Notes: a model not told the origin generated them from the letters alone. Shown: positions 15,938 through 24,969, counted from the first letter of the stretch. The stretch: 33,527 bases of DNA from B25-G16 sp964549945 (GCA_964549945.1 CAZJXD010000050.1:1-33527); one strand, 5' to 3'. Numbers and translations are program-made.

Positions 15938-18900
15938 CTAATTATCCTTCCCAATCCCCTTTATGGAAGCGTATAAGGTGGGAACGAAGAAGATGGTGAA
16001 AAGCCCGGATACCAGCATCCCTCCAATTACCACCCGGGCCAGGGGCGCATTCATCTCCGCCCCCTCTCCGAACCCGAGGGCCATAGGCACCAGTGCGAGG
16101 CAGGTGGTGAGGGTGGTCATCATGATTGGGCGAAGGCGCCTTCTCGCTCCGATGAGGATCGCCTCAGCCAGAGGATTCCCCCTTTTCCTCAGTCGGTTGA
16201 TATAGTCTATCATCACGATGCCGTTGTTCACCACGATGCCAATGAGGAGCACACCTCCGATAAATACTGGGATCGTCACATTCATGTTGAGAAGCAATAA
16301 TACGAGAATAACCCCGATTGAGGCAAAAGGTACCGTGAACATGATCACGAACGGCTCGGTGAGGGACTCGAACTGAGAGGCCATCACCATGTACACCAGG
16401 ACAATGGCCAGGGCAATGGCGAACAGCAATCCTCCGAAAGCCTCCTTCTGTTGCTCGTATTCGCTTGCGAACGCGAGTCGGAAATTGAGGGGCAGTTTCA
16501 GGTTGCCGATCTTCTCCCTTATATCCTGAACCACATGGCCCAGATCCTTCCCCTGAATCCCTGCCATCACCGTGATCAATCTCTCCTGGTCCCTGCGATC
16601 TATTCTGGTTGGCCCTTTCCCCTCAATAACGGTAGCAAATCCCTTCAACGGGATTTCCTTGCCTCCCGGCCCTATGATGGATATGTTCAGGATATCCTCC
16701 AGCTTGTTGCGGTCCTCCTCTCGCAACCGGACAAGGATATCAAACTCATCTCCTCCCTCTCGGTACTTGGAGGCTGCTGTCCCCTCTATATTGGTATTGA
16801 TAACCTGGAGAATTCGCGAGATCGGAAGACCCAATGTTGCTGCCTTGGATCTATCGATGGCTATCTGGAGTTCGGGCCGATTGTCCTCAAGGCTCATCCT
16901 GGGATAGATAACTCCCTCGACCCCCTTTATCCTGCGGATAACCTCCTTGGCAAGGGCCTTGCCCTTCGCGAGATCGTATCCCAGAAGGTCGATCTCGAGC
17001 CTCTCCTCCCTCCCCCCACCGAGAAACCTTGAGTACATGGATCTCCCCTCAGAGATACGGATCTTGGCATCGGGAAGGTTTGCGAGCTTTGGCCTTATGT
17101 CCGCCACGATCTCCTTTGTTGAGCGCCTTCTATCATTTTTGTCCACGAGGTACACCCGGAAGTAGGCCGTGTGAGAGCCCCCTCCCCTGCGCCAGTGACT
17201 TCCCGATCGGGAAAACATCCTCTGATTCTCCGGAACATCTCGAAGAACTGTCCCCTCCACCTCCTCTGTTACTTTGTTGGTGATATCGAGGCGGGTCCCT
17301 ACCGGCATCTCGATGTCCCCATCGATAACCCCTTCATCGATCTCCGGAAGGAGTGCTGTTCCCACACCCTTGAGCTGAAGGGACCAAAAGGCAAGAAACA
17401 GAACGAGCACCGACCCTCCCAAGACTGTCTTTCTATGATTCAGTGACCACCCCAACCCTTTCAGATACCGCTCGTAGAAGGGAGGAGGAACCGCTCCCGC
17501 CTGTTTTGTTTCGACTTTCAGGAAGCGCGATGAAAGCATGGGGATCAGGCTCAGGGCCACTACCAACGCAGCCACCAGGGAAAAGGTAACGGTGAGCGCC
17601 ATCTGCTTGAACATCACCCCCTCTATCCCCTTGAGGAAAAGGAGGGGAAGGAACACGCAAATAGTGGTGAGCGTTGAGGCGGTGATCGCCATCCCCACCT
17701 CACTGCTCCCCTCGGTGGCCCCTTCTATCGGCCCTTTTCCCTCCTCACGGTGGCGGAATATGTTCTCGAGCACCACGATGGAGCTATCCAGGATCATGCC
17801 GATTCCGAGGGCCAATCCTCCCAGGGACATCATGTTGATGGTAAGGCCCATGCGCTCGAGAAGGAAGAAGGTGGACCAGATAGCGATTGGTATGGATGTC
17901 GAGATGATGAAGGTGCTTCGGATGTTCCTGAGGAAGACAAACAATACCACTATCGCCAGGATCCCCCCTATGAAGGCGACCTGCTGTACCTGTTTGATGG
18001 ATTTCCTTATAAAATCCGCGGTATCACGCACAAGGCTGAGGGTTACCCCTTCGGGAAGCTCGCTCTTGAGCCTTGGGAGTATCTTGAGAACCCGGTTTGA
18101 AACCTGCACCGTGTTGCTTCCCGATCTCTGCCTTACAGCCACCATTACACCGCTCTCGCCGTTAGTCCTCGTGTATGAGCGGAGTTCCTTGAACCCATCC
18201 TTCACCTGGGCCACTTGCTTCAAATGGACAGGGGTGCCCTGCCTGGTGGCAATTATGATGTTCTCTATATCCTCCAGGCTCGAGAACTCCCCCAATGGAC
18301 GGACCAGCCACTCCCTCCTCCCTGCCTCGAGATATCCCCCCGGAAGCGAGAGGCTCTCTCCCTTAAGGATGCCGACCAATTGATCGATGGAGAGGCCAAT
18401 AGATCGAAGTTTCCCTCGGTTGACCTCTACCTGGATCTCCCTTTCCAGCCCCCCCCATATATCAACGGCTGCCACTCCCTCTACCTGTTCGATATCATAT
18501 TTGATGCGGTCGTCGGCCAGATCCCTCAGGCTGGATTCATTGATCGGGCCCCTCAATGAAAAGAAGATAGTAGGACGGTTTGAAGGGTCATATTTATAGA
18601 GAAAGGGGTCATCTGCATCCTCGGGAAGTAAACTGCGAACGCGATCAAGCTTCTCCCGGATATCATTTGCCGCCTCATCCAGGTTCGTTCCCCAGTTAAA
18701 ATCGATCGTGACGTTAGAGGCATCCTCACCTGAGGTGGAGCGAATCTCCTTGACGTTTTCTATGGTGCTGACGGTCTTTTCAATAACCTCGGTGATGAGC
18801 CTCTCCACCTCCTGAGGCCCGGCTCCTTCGTAATTAGTGACGACCGTGATGGACGGGTAGGTTATATCGGGCAGGATATCTATGGGAAGGCGCAGCACGG

Positions 18901-18982
18901 AGATAGAGCCAAAGATCAGGAGAGCAAGGAAAAACATGGATGTGGTGATGGGCCTTCGAACAGCCAGATTGGAGAGGTTCAT
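15938..18982 (-). CDS. RND-family efflux permease (AcrB/HAE1 type)
   Basis: A 1014-residue inner-membrane pump of standard length. TM1 is at about 13-30, a periplasmic porter loop follows to about 330, then six helices (335-540), a second porter loop (about 560-840) and the last helices (845-1005). The TM4 relay segment reads GMILDSSIVVLEN: Asp399 is kept, while the second aspartate of AcrB (Asp408) is serine, a variant seen in non-enteric HAE1 pumps. Such pumps exchange protons for drugs, solvents or lipids. The start overlaps the adaptor stop by 4 bp, so the two are translationally coupled. No TolC-type outer-membrane partner is encoded in the window. Confidence 0.95.
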   Translation of the reverse strand: MNLSNLAVRRPITTSMFFLALLIFGSISVLRLPIDILPDITYPSITVVTNYEGAGPQEVERLITEVIEKTVSTIENVKEIRSTSGEDASNVTIDFNWGTNLDEAANDIREKLDRVRSLLPEDADDPFLYKYDPSNRPTIFFSLRGPINESSLRDLADDRIKYDIEQVEGVAAVDIWGGLEREIQVEVNRGKLRSIGLSIDQLVGILKGESLSLPGGYLEAGRREWLVRPLGEFSSLEDIENIIIATRQGTPVHLKQVAQVKDGFKELRSYTRTNGESGVMVAVRQRSGSNTVQVSNRVLKILPRLKSELPEGVTLSLVRDTADFIRKSIKQVQQVAFIGGILAIVVLFVFLRNIRSTFIISTSIPIAIWSTFFLLERMGLTINMMSLGGLALGIGMILDSSIVVLENIFRHREEGKGPIEGATEGSSEVGMAITASTLTTICVFLPLLFLKGIEGVMFKQMALTVTFSLVAALVVALSLIPMLSSRFLKVETKQAGAVPPPFYERYLKGLGWSLNHRKTVLGGSVLVLFLAFWSLQLKGVGTALLPEIDEGVIDGDIEMPVGTRLDITNKVTEEVEGTVLRDVPENQRMFSRSGSHWRRGGGSHTAYFRVYLVDKNDRRRSTKEIVADIRPKLANLPDAKIRISEGRSMYSRFLGGGREERLEIDLLGYDLAKGKALAKEVIRRIKGVEGVIYPRMSLEDNRPELQIAIDRSKAATLGLPISRILQVINTNIEGTAASKYREGGDEFDILVRLREEDRNKLEDILNISIIGPGGKEIPLKGFATVIEGKGPTRIDRRDQERLITVMAGIQGKDLGHVVQDIREKIGNLKLPLNFRLAFASEYEQQKEAFGGLLFAIALAIVLVYMVMASQFESLTEPFVIMFTVPFASIGVILVLLLLNMNVTIPVFIGGVLLIGIVVNNGIVMIDYINRLRKRGNPLAEAILIGARRRLRPIMMTTLTTCLALVPMALGFGEGAEMNAPLARVVIGGMLVSGLFTIFFVPTLYASIKGIGKDN

Positions 18983-20253
18983 GGATTTTCATGTCTCCGG
19001 ATAACATTTACCGGCATTCCATCGGTGAGTTCGTATTGACCGGCTACTATAACTTCATCGCCGTCTCGCAATCCCGCCAGAACCTCGACGTACTGATCTC
19101 CCTCGAGCCCCAGCATGACTTCTCTGAGCGATGCCCTACCTTTCTCATGGACGAATACCCTTGGAGGGCCGCTTTCCCTCAAAAGGGAATCCTTTGAGAG
19201 CAAGAGAACATCATCACGCCGTTGCACAATGAGGCTCGCCCGGGCAAACATCCCTGGCTTCAATCGATGATCATTGTTGTCTACCTGTATCTCCACCTCG
19301 GCCGTTCTGCTCTCAGGATCCACAGTCGGGCTGATGCGAACCACTGATCCCCGGAATAGCTCATCTGGATAGGTATCTACACGGATCTCGGCGTGAGATC
19401 CCGGCCTGAGCTTGGCAAGTTCTCTCTCGACCACATGCACAGCAACCTTTACGATATCCATGGCAACGATCCTTATCAAGGGCGAGGTTGTGGTGGCTAA
19501 GGCACCTTGATCGAGAAACCTCTTGCTAATGATCCCACTAATGGGGGCGCGGATTGTTGCGTTCTTTAGGTTAATCCCGGCAAGCTTCAATGTGGCCTCT
19601 GCCTGACGAATCTGGGCGAGCAGGGCATCACGGTCCTCCTGCCTTGCCCCCTTTTTCATCAGGGTCAGCTTCTCCTTTGCTGAATTGTGTTCCGCCTCGC
19701 TGATCGTCACCTGGAGCATGGCCTCATCCAGTCGCTGCTGGGAGATAAAATCCCTCTCCTTGAGCGTCTTCAACCTCTTGTGGGTGTCAAGGCTATTCCT
19801 CCAGCGGGCCTCGGCCTGGCGAACCAGTTCCTCGGCCTGAGTAATTTCCTCAGGCCTGGCTCCCGTCTCCATTTGTGCCCATCTGGCTCGAAGCACATCA
19901 AGGGCTGCCCGGCTCTCCTGAAGCTTTGCCTCCCGCTCTTCCCTTTCAACCACTGCAACCACCTGATCCGCCTTTACCGCATCTCCCTGCTCCGCCTTGA
20001 TGGTCTCGAGAATGCCGGATGCCTTTGAGAATACATCCACCACCGCGTCGGGCATAATGGTCCCGGTCAACTGAAGGCGATGATCAACGGAGCCCCGCTG
20101 TAGCAATAGTACCTCTACGGGGACTCCTTTCACAATAGGGTTCCTATTCGATGGTGGGCTCGCCTTTATCTCCTTTCCGTGATCCGTGAACGTCCAGTAA
20201 AAGGCAAGCCCGAGAAGGAGCATCATCCCTATTGCTATGAGAGCCTTCCTCAT
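18979..20253 (-). CDS. RND periplasmic adaptor (membrane fusion protein)
   Basis: A 424-residue HlyD/AcrA-type adaptor. An N-terminal membrane anchor (about 2-20, ALIAIGMMLLLGLAF) is followed by a lipoyl half-motif (GILETIKAEQGDAVKADQVV region), a long helical hairpin (about 100-200), a second lipoyl half (IRAPISGIIS), a beta-barrel and a membrane-proximal domain (LLRESGPPRVFV). ATG 20253 is chosen because the anchor begins there and agagaag precedes it; a start at 20328 would add 25 charged residues before the anchor. There is no lipobox cysteine, so it is anchored by the helix. It would bridge the RND permease to an outer-membrane channel. First gene of the pair. Confidence 0.92.
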   Translation of the reverse strand: MRKALIAIGMMLLLGLAFYWTFTDHGKEIKASPPSNRNPIVKGVPVEVLLLQRGSVDHRLQLTGTIMPDAVVDVFSKASGILETIKAEQGDAVKADQVVAVVEREEREAKLQESRAALDVLRARWAQMETGARPEEITQAEELVRQAEARWRNSLDTHKRLKTLKERDFISQQRLDEAMLQVTISEAEHNSAKEKLTLMKKGARQEDRDALLAQIRQAEATLKLAGINLKNATIRAPISGIISKRFLDQGALATTTSPLIRIVAMDIVKVAVHVVERELAKLRPGSHAEIRVDTYPDELFRGSVVRISPTVDPESRTAEVEIQVDNNDHRLKPGMFARASLIVQRRDDVLLLSKDSLLRESGPPRVFVHEKGRASLREVMLGLEGDQYVEVLAGLRDGDEVIVAGQYELTDGMPVNVIRRHENP

Positions 20254-20432
20254 TATTTCTTCTCTTTCTAAATCCCTTCTCTTTCCGCTATCCCAAACCC
20301 TACTCCGATAATTGCCCCACGGTACCACCAGCCAATGGAATTAAAATCCTGAAACACGCTGAACGTTTCTGAATTAAATTATATACCAATAGCAAGATAA
20401 ATCCAACATAGTTATTATATTCCACGGGAACA

Positions 20433-20461
20433 AAGTTAAATGCAGACCGAGGTAATGTCAA
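20433..20461 (-). promoter_or_regulatory. Candidate promoter of the RND operon
   Basis: On the minus strand TTGACA (20456-20461) is followed after 17 bp by TAACTT (20433-20438), leaving a leader of roughly 170 nt before ATG 20253. The -35 is perfect, the -10 moderate. Confidence 0.4.
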
Positions 20462-20562
20462 AAGAAAAATAATAGGTAATGGCCTCTATTGTAGGAATAC
20501 TATGCGGGTCAAGAAGCAGGAAGATAGGGGCTTTCTCGCTCCCTTTTGAATTAAAAAGGCGG

Positions 20563-20601
20563 TAACCTCCAATGGCGAAAAATTATTGCCATTGGAGGTT
20601 A
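20563..20601 (-). terminator. Rho-independent terminator after the APC permease
   Basis: A perfect 14-bp stem (TAACCTCCAATGGC with GCCATTGGAGGTTA, 11-nt loop) begins 25 bp after the permease stop. On the minus strand it is followed by CCGCC and then TTTTT. It closes the regulator-hydrolase-permease operon and separates it from the RND promoter. Confidence 0.75.
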
Positions 20602-20625
20602 GTTGGATTAAGCAAAACCCTTAAC

Positions 20626-21972
20626 CTAGGAGAGATACCTGTTGCGTGGCCATTCAGTGATGAGCTTGTCTACCTCTTCCTTCTTTGATCGGTAGCCGAG
20701 GAAGTAGAAGACGCTTCCTATTGCGAGCCAAATGGCCGAGTAGAGCAGTGCCTTTGGCCCCTGATACACGAGGAGCGCCACGGAAATAATGATCCCCCCT
20801 ACAGGCACGATGGCTTTCCAGCCACTCAACTTCATTGGTGCCTTCTGATATAACTCTGATTGGGTCTTCGGCGCCATGAGGACTGCAACATGGGTTATGA
20901 TCCAGTTATAGAGGAACATGGCAACCACGATCTCCGCCACCAACTGTATGGTTCCCGAGATAATCAAAAACACGGCCACGGCAGCGGTGAGGATCAATGC
21001 GTTGCCCGGCACCCCAAATGAATTAATGGAAGTGAAGGCCTTCGGGAGTATCTTATCGCGTGAGGTTCCGAACAGGATTCGGGTCCCCACCGTTTGCTCG
21101 GCGTTATGGGATGATAAAATCGCCGCCCAAGCAACCAGGATAATGAAGGTAACCCCAAATGCCCCCATATACTTGCCCGCGACCGTGGCATAAGGTGCGT
21201 CGGATACGGAGAATTCCTTCCACGGGATAACCGCTGTACATACGAATGCGGATCCAATGTAGAGGATTGCCGGCACAATTATGCCCAGGCTTATACCCCA
21301 TGATATAGTCCTTACAGGATCTCTGGCCTCCTCACCCAGATCAGCAGCCAGCGTGAGCCCTGCATAGGCGAAGATAAGCAGCGATGCCCCCTTCCACACA
21401 CCGGAAAATCCCATGGGCGCACCCATGGTGATGTACTCTGAATTCATGTGGGGTAACCCGAGGACTATGTAGATCGCGAGCCCTACAACCATGAAGAGAA
21501 ATAAGATATTCTGAATTATCTTAACCGTCCTGATGCCCAACCAGTTAATGATAAAAAAGCCAATAGTAACGATAACTCCCCCTACAATCACATTCCATTT
21601 TGTCTCGAGCCCCGGAAGGGCATTCACGTACATGATAAATGCCTTTGCCGTGATTGCCACGGGGCCTATCAGCGCCATCCACATCGCCCAGCCGGATAGG
21701 AATCCCGCATAGTGAGATACCACTCGGGTCGGATACACATAACTCTCCCCGCTCTCCACAGGATACATGAGATTGAGCATAATCGTGCTCAAGCCCACCA
21801 GGATCACGGGAACAGCCCCAATGGCATACGACACCCATGTCAAGGCCCCCGCGTACTTCGCCGCGATTCCAGTGACCACGAATACACCGGCGCCGATCAC
21901 GATACCTGCGGTAATCGCCGTCACATCCAGAATTCCAAGTTCCTCTCGCAAATGTTTTTTACCGTTTGCCAT
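20626..21972 (-). CDS. APC-superfamily amino acid/polyamine permease
   Basis: A 448-residue membrane protein with about twelve helices and the APC hallmark in TM1 (GIVIGAGVFVVTG, residues 23-35), where the broken helix binds the amino-acid backbone. Helix 6 contains FAYAGLTLAADLGEEARDP, as in related amino-acid transporters. ATG 21972 has a strong aggggggat ribosome-binding site. It is the last gene of a minus-strand operon, 45 bp after the metallo-hydrolase gene and ahead of a strong terminator. The substrate cannot be read from the sequence; co-transcription suggests uptake linked to the hydrolase or to the signal sensed by the regulator. Confidence 0.9.
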   Translation of the reverse strand: MANGKKHLREELGILDVTAITAGIVIGAGVFVVTGIAAKYAGALTWVSYAIGAVPVILVGLSTIMLNLMYPVESGESYVYPTRVVSHYAGFLSGWAMWMALIGPVAITAKAFIMYVNALPGLETKWNVIVGGVIVTIGFFIINWLGIRTVKIIQNILFLFMVVGLAIYIVLGLPHMNSEYITMGAPMGFSGVWKGASLLIFAYAGLTLAADLGEEARDPVRTISWGISLGIIVPAILYIGSAFVCTAVIPWKEFSVSDAPYATVAGKYMGAFGVTFIILVAWAAILSSHNAEQTVGTRILFGTSRDKILPKAFTSINSFGVPGNALILTAAVAVFLIISGTIQLVAEIVVAMFLYNWIITHVAVLMAPKTQSELYQKAPMKLSGWKAIVPVGGIIISVALLVYQGPKALLYSAIWLAIGSVFYFLGYRSKKEEVDKLITEWPRNRYLS

Positions 21973-22017
21973 AAATCCCCCCTTTTTTAATGTTAACGCT
22001 TTCGCGAAGACTATCCA

Positions 22018-22899
22018 TTATGGAACCTCAACAATCATACCGGTATGTAGCGGTGAAAAGCGTTCCTTCAATCTACTATATAACTCCACCTGAGCCCTGA
22101 ATCCGGTACAGTGACCCGCATATACCCAATCAGGATTAAACTCCCTCAGCGCCTGAGCGGTCTCCTTTATCCTATCGACAGGGGCCTCAATAAGATGAAA
22201 GCCACCGATAATTCCGTGAACCTTATCCCTCCCAGTCAGCTTAAATGCCTGTCTTGTGATATTCACAATCCCGGCATGGCTGCATCCCGTGATGATTACC
22301 AATCCCTTTCCCTTCACATTCGCCACAAGGGAGATATCATCGTTCATTGGGTCGCTTTGAAGCTCGCCCTCGTTTATAGTATAAAGGGAAATTCCAACCC
22401 CTTCGAAATCCGTTACCCTCTCGACCTCCCCCGTGGTGATGAGCCCCGGCATTAGCTCTAGGGAATCCCTTGTGAGAAAGAGCGTACCCCCCGCCGACTC
22501 AATTTCTTCTTTTCTATCTCCATACATAACTCCTACGTGTCTTAGGTAAGGATCGGTGATGAAGTTGAGGCGGAAGATATCCTGATGAGCGATGACGGGT
22601 AGGTCTTTCTTGCCGATTTCCTTAAGTATTTTCCCGAGCCCCTGGGTATGATCATAGTGACAGTGGGTCAGCACAACGGTGTCGATGGACGACGCAGCAA
22701 TTCCCATCTTTGCCATATTTTCAAGCAAGGCATCAGGATTCTGAGCAACATCAACGAGGACATTTCTTGCGAGGTCGTCTCTTTGGGCGGTGATGAGAAA
22801 GGAGATGCCGTGTTGCCCTAAATAGGAGGATTCATACGCTACGGAATCCTCTGCGATAACAGTAATTTTTAGCCTATTCAGCTCGCCTCTATTGCCCAC
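22018..22899 (-). CDS. Metallo-beta-lactamase-fold hydrolase
   Basis: A 293-residue MBL-fold protein. The metal motif HCHYDHTQGL gives His79, His81, Asp83 and His84. Further metal histidines lie in TGCSHAGIVN and near the C-terminus in AGHCTGF. This set and the long DxxxH spacing match the subgroup annotated as dihydropterin ribofuranosylaminobenzene phosphate synthase-like, whose members act on diverse substrates. It starts at GTG 22899 with ggcggtg just upstream. It sits between the cysteine-rich regulator (55 bp gap) and the APC permease (45 bp gap) in one operon. No signal peptide, so it is cytoplasmic. The fold is certain; the substrate is unknown. Confidence 0.9.
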   Translation of the reverse strand: MGNRGELNRLKITVIAEDSVAYESSYLGQHGISFLITAQRDDLARNVLVDVAQNPDALLENMAKMGIAASSIDTVVLTHCHYDHTQGLGKILKEIGKKDLPVIAHQDIFRLNFITDPYLRHVGVMYGDRKEEIESAGGTLFLTRDSLELMPGLITTGEVERVTDFEGVGISLYTINEGELQSDPMNDDISLVANVKGKGLVIITGCSHAGIVNITRQAFKLTGRDKVHGIIGGFHLIEAPVDRIKETAQALREFNPDWVYAGHCTGFRAQVELYSRLKERFSPLHTGMIVEVP

Positions 22900-22954
22900 A
22901 AATCACCGCCAGATTTTTGCATAACACAAAGGCAGATTCTTCGTTAACGAGGCC

Positions 22955-23407
22955 TCACTCATTTCTGGGAAGTAGTTCCCTGTGCTGAAAATAAAAGTAG
23001 GCGCAATCTTCGCATGAATGGCCACAGTAAATCTTTCTATGCTCGACCTCATCCCTTAAGGCGTAGCAGTTGATTGATTTAACCTTAAACACGAGGCATT
23101 CCGCACAGCTTCGGCCAGAGCGAAGGTGATCACTAATTTTATCCCTGTGGAACTCCCAACAGAATGTTGGTATGTTTTCGGTATCCGCCAGGGCTTTCAG
23201 GTCAACCCCTATCTCCGAGGGCTCTGGAAAGGGAATGTTGTTTTCCTTCAAAAATAGCGCTACGTCTTTTGATAGCACACGCCAATGTCCTGAAGTCCCC
23301 ACCCGGTACCCCTTAATCTCCCCCCTTTCTAACCACCGCTTAACGCTATCCCTTGAATGATTCGAAATTCGAGCTATTTCAGATGTGGTAAATGCTTTTT
23401 TTTCCAT
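22955..23407 (-). CDS. Excisionase/MerR-like DNA-binding regulator with cysteine-rich domain
   Basis: A 150-residue protein. Residues 5-55 are a winged helix-turn-helix of the excisionase/MerR type (TTSEIARISNHSRDSVKRW, then GHWRVLSKD). The C-terminal half carries seven cysteines: CWEF at 83, CAEC at 101-104, Cys114, Cys128 and CEDC at 132-135, with several histidines. This spacing resembles the CWE/CxxC cysteine modules attached to signalling proteins in anaerobic delta-class bacteria. A metal- or redox-sensing regulator of its own operon is the simplest reading. The ATG at 23407 lacks a ribosome-binding site and follows a short predicted leader. Domain calls are by eye. Confidence 0.82.
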   Translation of the reverse strand: MEKKAFTTSEIARISNHSRDSVKRWLERGEIKGYRVGTSGHWRVLSKDVALFLKENNIPFPEPSEIGVDLKALADTENIPTFCWEFHRDKISDHLRSGRSCAECLVFKVKSINCYALRDEVEHRKIYCGHSCEDCAYFYFQHRELLPRNE

Positions 23408-23428
23408 TTTTGCTTATTTTGCTTTTTT

Positions 23429-23457
23429 TATTTAATCTTCTTATTTCTATTTGTCAA
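23429..23457 (-). promoter_or_regulatory. Candidate promoter of the regulator operon
   Basis: On the minus strand TTGACA (23452-23457) and TAAATA (23429-23434) are spaced by 17 bp. Transcription would begin about 14 nt before ATG 23407, giving an A-rich leader without a Shine-Dalgarno sequence. Confidence 0.5.
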
Positions 23458-23641
23458 GATTTTTTCCGAGAATATGGAAGACCTCGAATTTTTGATCGGA
23501 CAAGCGGGCTAATCCTTCTCCGCTCTTGTTAATGTTTCCTTCATGCATACTTCCGCAATTAATCGAATATACCCGTATAAGTCCTATGAAAAATATAAGT
23601 AATCCTGCTATTAATGAGGCGGGAAATAGCTCGGTATGCAT
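23447..23641 (-). CDS. Possible small single-helix membrane protein
   Basis: A 64-codon frame with one clear hydrophobic segment (residues about 8-24, SLIAGLLIFFIGLI) followed by a polar tail. It sits just before the regulator gene on the same strand (39 bp gap) in an otherwise gene-free 349-bp stretch. No ribosome-binding site is visible before ATG 23641, and the region is AT-rich, where chance hydrophobic frames are common. The regulator promoter lies within its 3' end. A weak candidate. Confidence 0.25.
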   Translation of the reverse strand: MHTELFPASLIAGLLIFFIGLIRVYSINCGSMHEGNINKSGEGLARLSDQKFEVFHILGKNLDK

Positions 23642-23699
23642 GCGAAGTATAATGTGTGGATATAATATATAGAATGGAAATAGAGAACTCCAGTGATAA

Positions 23700-23730
23700 C
23701 AAAAAAAGGGGCCTGGATTGCTCCAGGCCT
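23700..23730 (-). terminator. Rho-independent terminator of the acetate permease
   Basis: GGCCTGGA and TCCAGGCC form an 8-bp GC-rich stem with a 4-nt loop (23710-23729). On the minus strand it is followed by a few bases and a seven-T run. It lies 27 bp after the permease stop codon. A textbook terminator. Confidence 0.85.
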
Positions 23731-23756
23731 ATACTGCCTCTTTATTAAGGACTATT

Positions 23757-24332
23757 TTATGCTGTCGTCTTTTCACCCAGCGGCAAAATCGTCTTGCCGT
23801 AGGCATCGCTTAGGATCTGCGCCATAGCCACATAAATTGCGGAAAATCCGCAGAAGATGCCCTCATACCCTGTGAACGTTGCCCATGCACCTGTCCATCC
23901 GAAGGCATCCCTCAAGGCAAGCATCCAGAACAATATGGTCAGCGTACAGAACACTACCTGGAGCCCTCTGTGATGTTTCCACGTGGCAATCCACATGAAG
24001 AACGTAAAAAGGCCCCACATAAACAGGTACGCTGCCAGGGCTATGCACGTGGGACCCTCACACCACCCGCCCTTCTGAAGCAGGATGAGGCCGCCAAATG
24101 AGAGCCAGAAGAGACCGTAGGAGGTAAATGCGGTTGTTCCGAAGGTATTGTTCTTCTTCCATTCCATGATGCCCGCAACGACTTGGGCTATGCCACCATA
24201 GAATATTCCCATAGCCACTATCATTGAATCGAGGGGGTAAAATCCCGCATTGTGCATGTTGAGAAGTACAGTCGTCATACCGAAACCCATCAGACCGAGA
24301 GGTGCTGGGTTAGCCAAGTTGTCATTCATCAC
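23757..24332 (-). CDS. GPR1/FUN34/YaaH (SatP-type) acetate transporter
   Basis: A 191-residue protein with six membrane helices and the family signature NPAPLGL at residues 8-14. Members such as E. coli SatP carry acetate or succinate across the inner membrane. The length is typical. ATG 24332 follows a strong ggggagg ribosome-binding site at a 7-nt spacing. It is a single-gene unit ending in a strong terminator and is divergent from AOR-1 across a 637-bp spacer rich in ATAGGGA boxes, so the two may be co-regulated. Placing an acid permease beside an aldehyde/acid oxidoreductase makes biochemical sense, though the link is inference. Confidence 0.92.
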   Translation of the reverse strand: MMNDNLANPAPLGLMGFGMTTVLLNMHNAGFYPLDSMIVAMGIFYGGIAQVVAGIMEWKKNNTFGTTAFTSYGLFWLSFGGLILLQKGGWCEGPTCIALAAYLFMWGLFTFFMWIATWKHHRGLQVVFCTLTILFWMLALRDAFGWTGAWATFTGYEGIFCGFSAIYVAMAQILSDAYGKTILPLGEKTTA

Positions 24333-24445
24333 CGTTCCTCCCCTGAATTAAAATTTTTTAATACTGCTTAGCTCCATTGCACTCCATGGTTTTTCATCAC
24401 GCGGCAATCACAAGAGTAAAGGTATTTTCGCCTTTTTACTGATTC

Positions 24446-24551
24446 ATAGGGATGGTTGCAATCCGGTGATTTACTCAAAAACGACGAGACCCCACCCATT
24501 TAACCATAGGGATTCATCAAAATTGTCCCTATTCCCTATCTCACATAGGGA
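24446..24551. promoter_or_regulatory. Cluster of five ATAGGGA boxes
   Basis: The heptamer ATAGGGA occurs forward at 24446-24452, 24506-24512 and 24545-24551, and inverted (TCCCTAT) at 24526-24532 and 24533-24539. The inverted copy at 24533 and the forward copy at 24545 make a perfect 7-bp inverted repeat around CTCAC. The cluster lies in the spacer between satP and AOR-1, 114 bp from satP and about 420 bp from AOR-1. A multi-site operator is the likely reading; the regulator is unknown. Confidence 0.55.
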
Positions 24552-24572
24552 GAAATACCTAAGGGGATTCGT

Positions 24573-24590
24573 AAGTACTCTAAAGTACTT
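24573..24590. promoter_or_regulatory. AAGTACT inverted repeat
   Basis: AAGTACT (24573-24579) and AGTACTT (24584-24590) are a perfect inverted repeat around CTAA, 22 bp after the ATAGGGA cluster. A second operator or a small hairpin; no U-run follows. Confidence 0.35.
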
Positions 24591-24818
24591 TTATGAATAC
24601 AAACTTTGCAATGGCTCACCTCCCTCTTAGTCCCGAGTGAATAAATATGTAATCGGATTTATGAATCGAGGGGCTAATGAATAAATTGGCCTATTCGCTC
24701 TGTAATGTGGCAAGTTTCAACAGGAGAAGGTATCCAGGCTATAGGCCTTGCTATTCCTTTTATGGATCATGAGATTTATGTCTTAAATGATATAACTTAT
24801 TAATATCACTATTTTTTC

Positions 24819-24847
24819 TTGACATTTCTCAGGGCCGGGGTTATGCA
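24819..24847 (+). promoter_or_regulatory. Candidate promoter of AOR-1
   Basis: A perfect TTGACA (24819-24824) and a weaker TATGCA (24842-24847) are separated by 17 bp, giving a leader of about 115 nt before ATG 24970. A weak -10 would suit an activated promoter. I see no convincing match to a molybdenum/tungsten-cofactor riboswitch in the leader. Confidence 0.45.
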
Positions 24848-24969
24848 TTTTTAGACAGAGAAAAAGGGGATGCCCCACATATATTAGAGGATGCTATCTA
24901 CCTATCATCGCGGATAAATACTTCTTTCTGCACTGCATCATTAAAAACAAACGGGAAAGGAGGATAACT

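Noticed and set aside
24848..24969. Possible molybdenum/tungsten-cofactor riboswitch in the AOR-1 leader
   Set aside because: Only a short GGGG-ATG-CCCC hairpin is visible; the multi-helix layout of that RNA could not be recognised.
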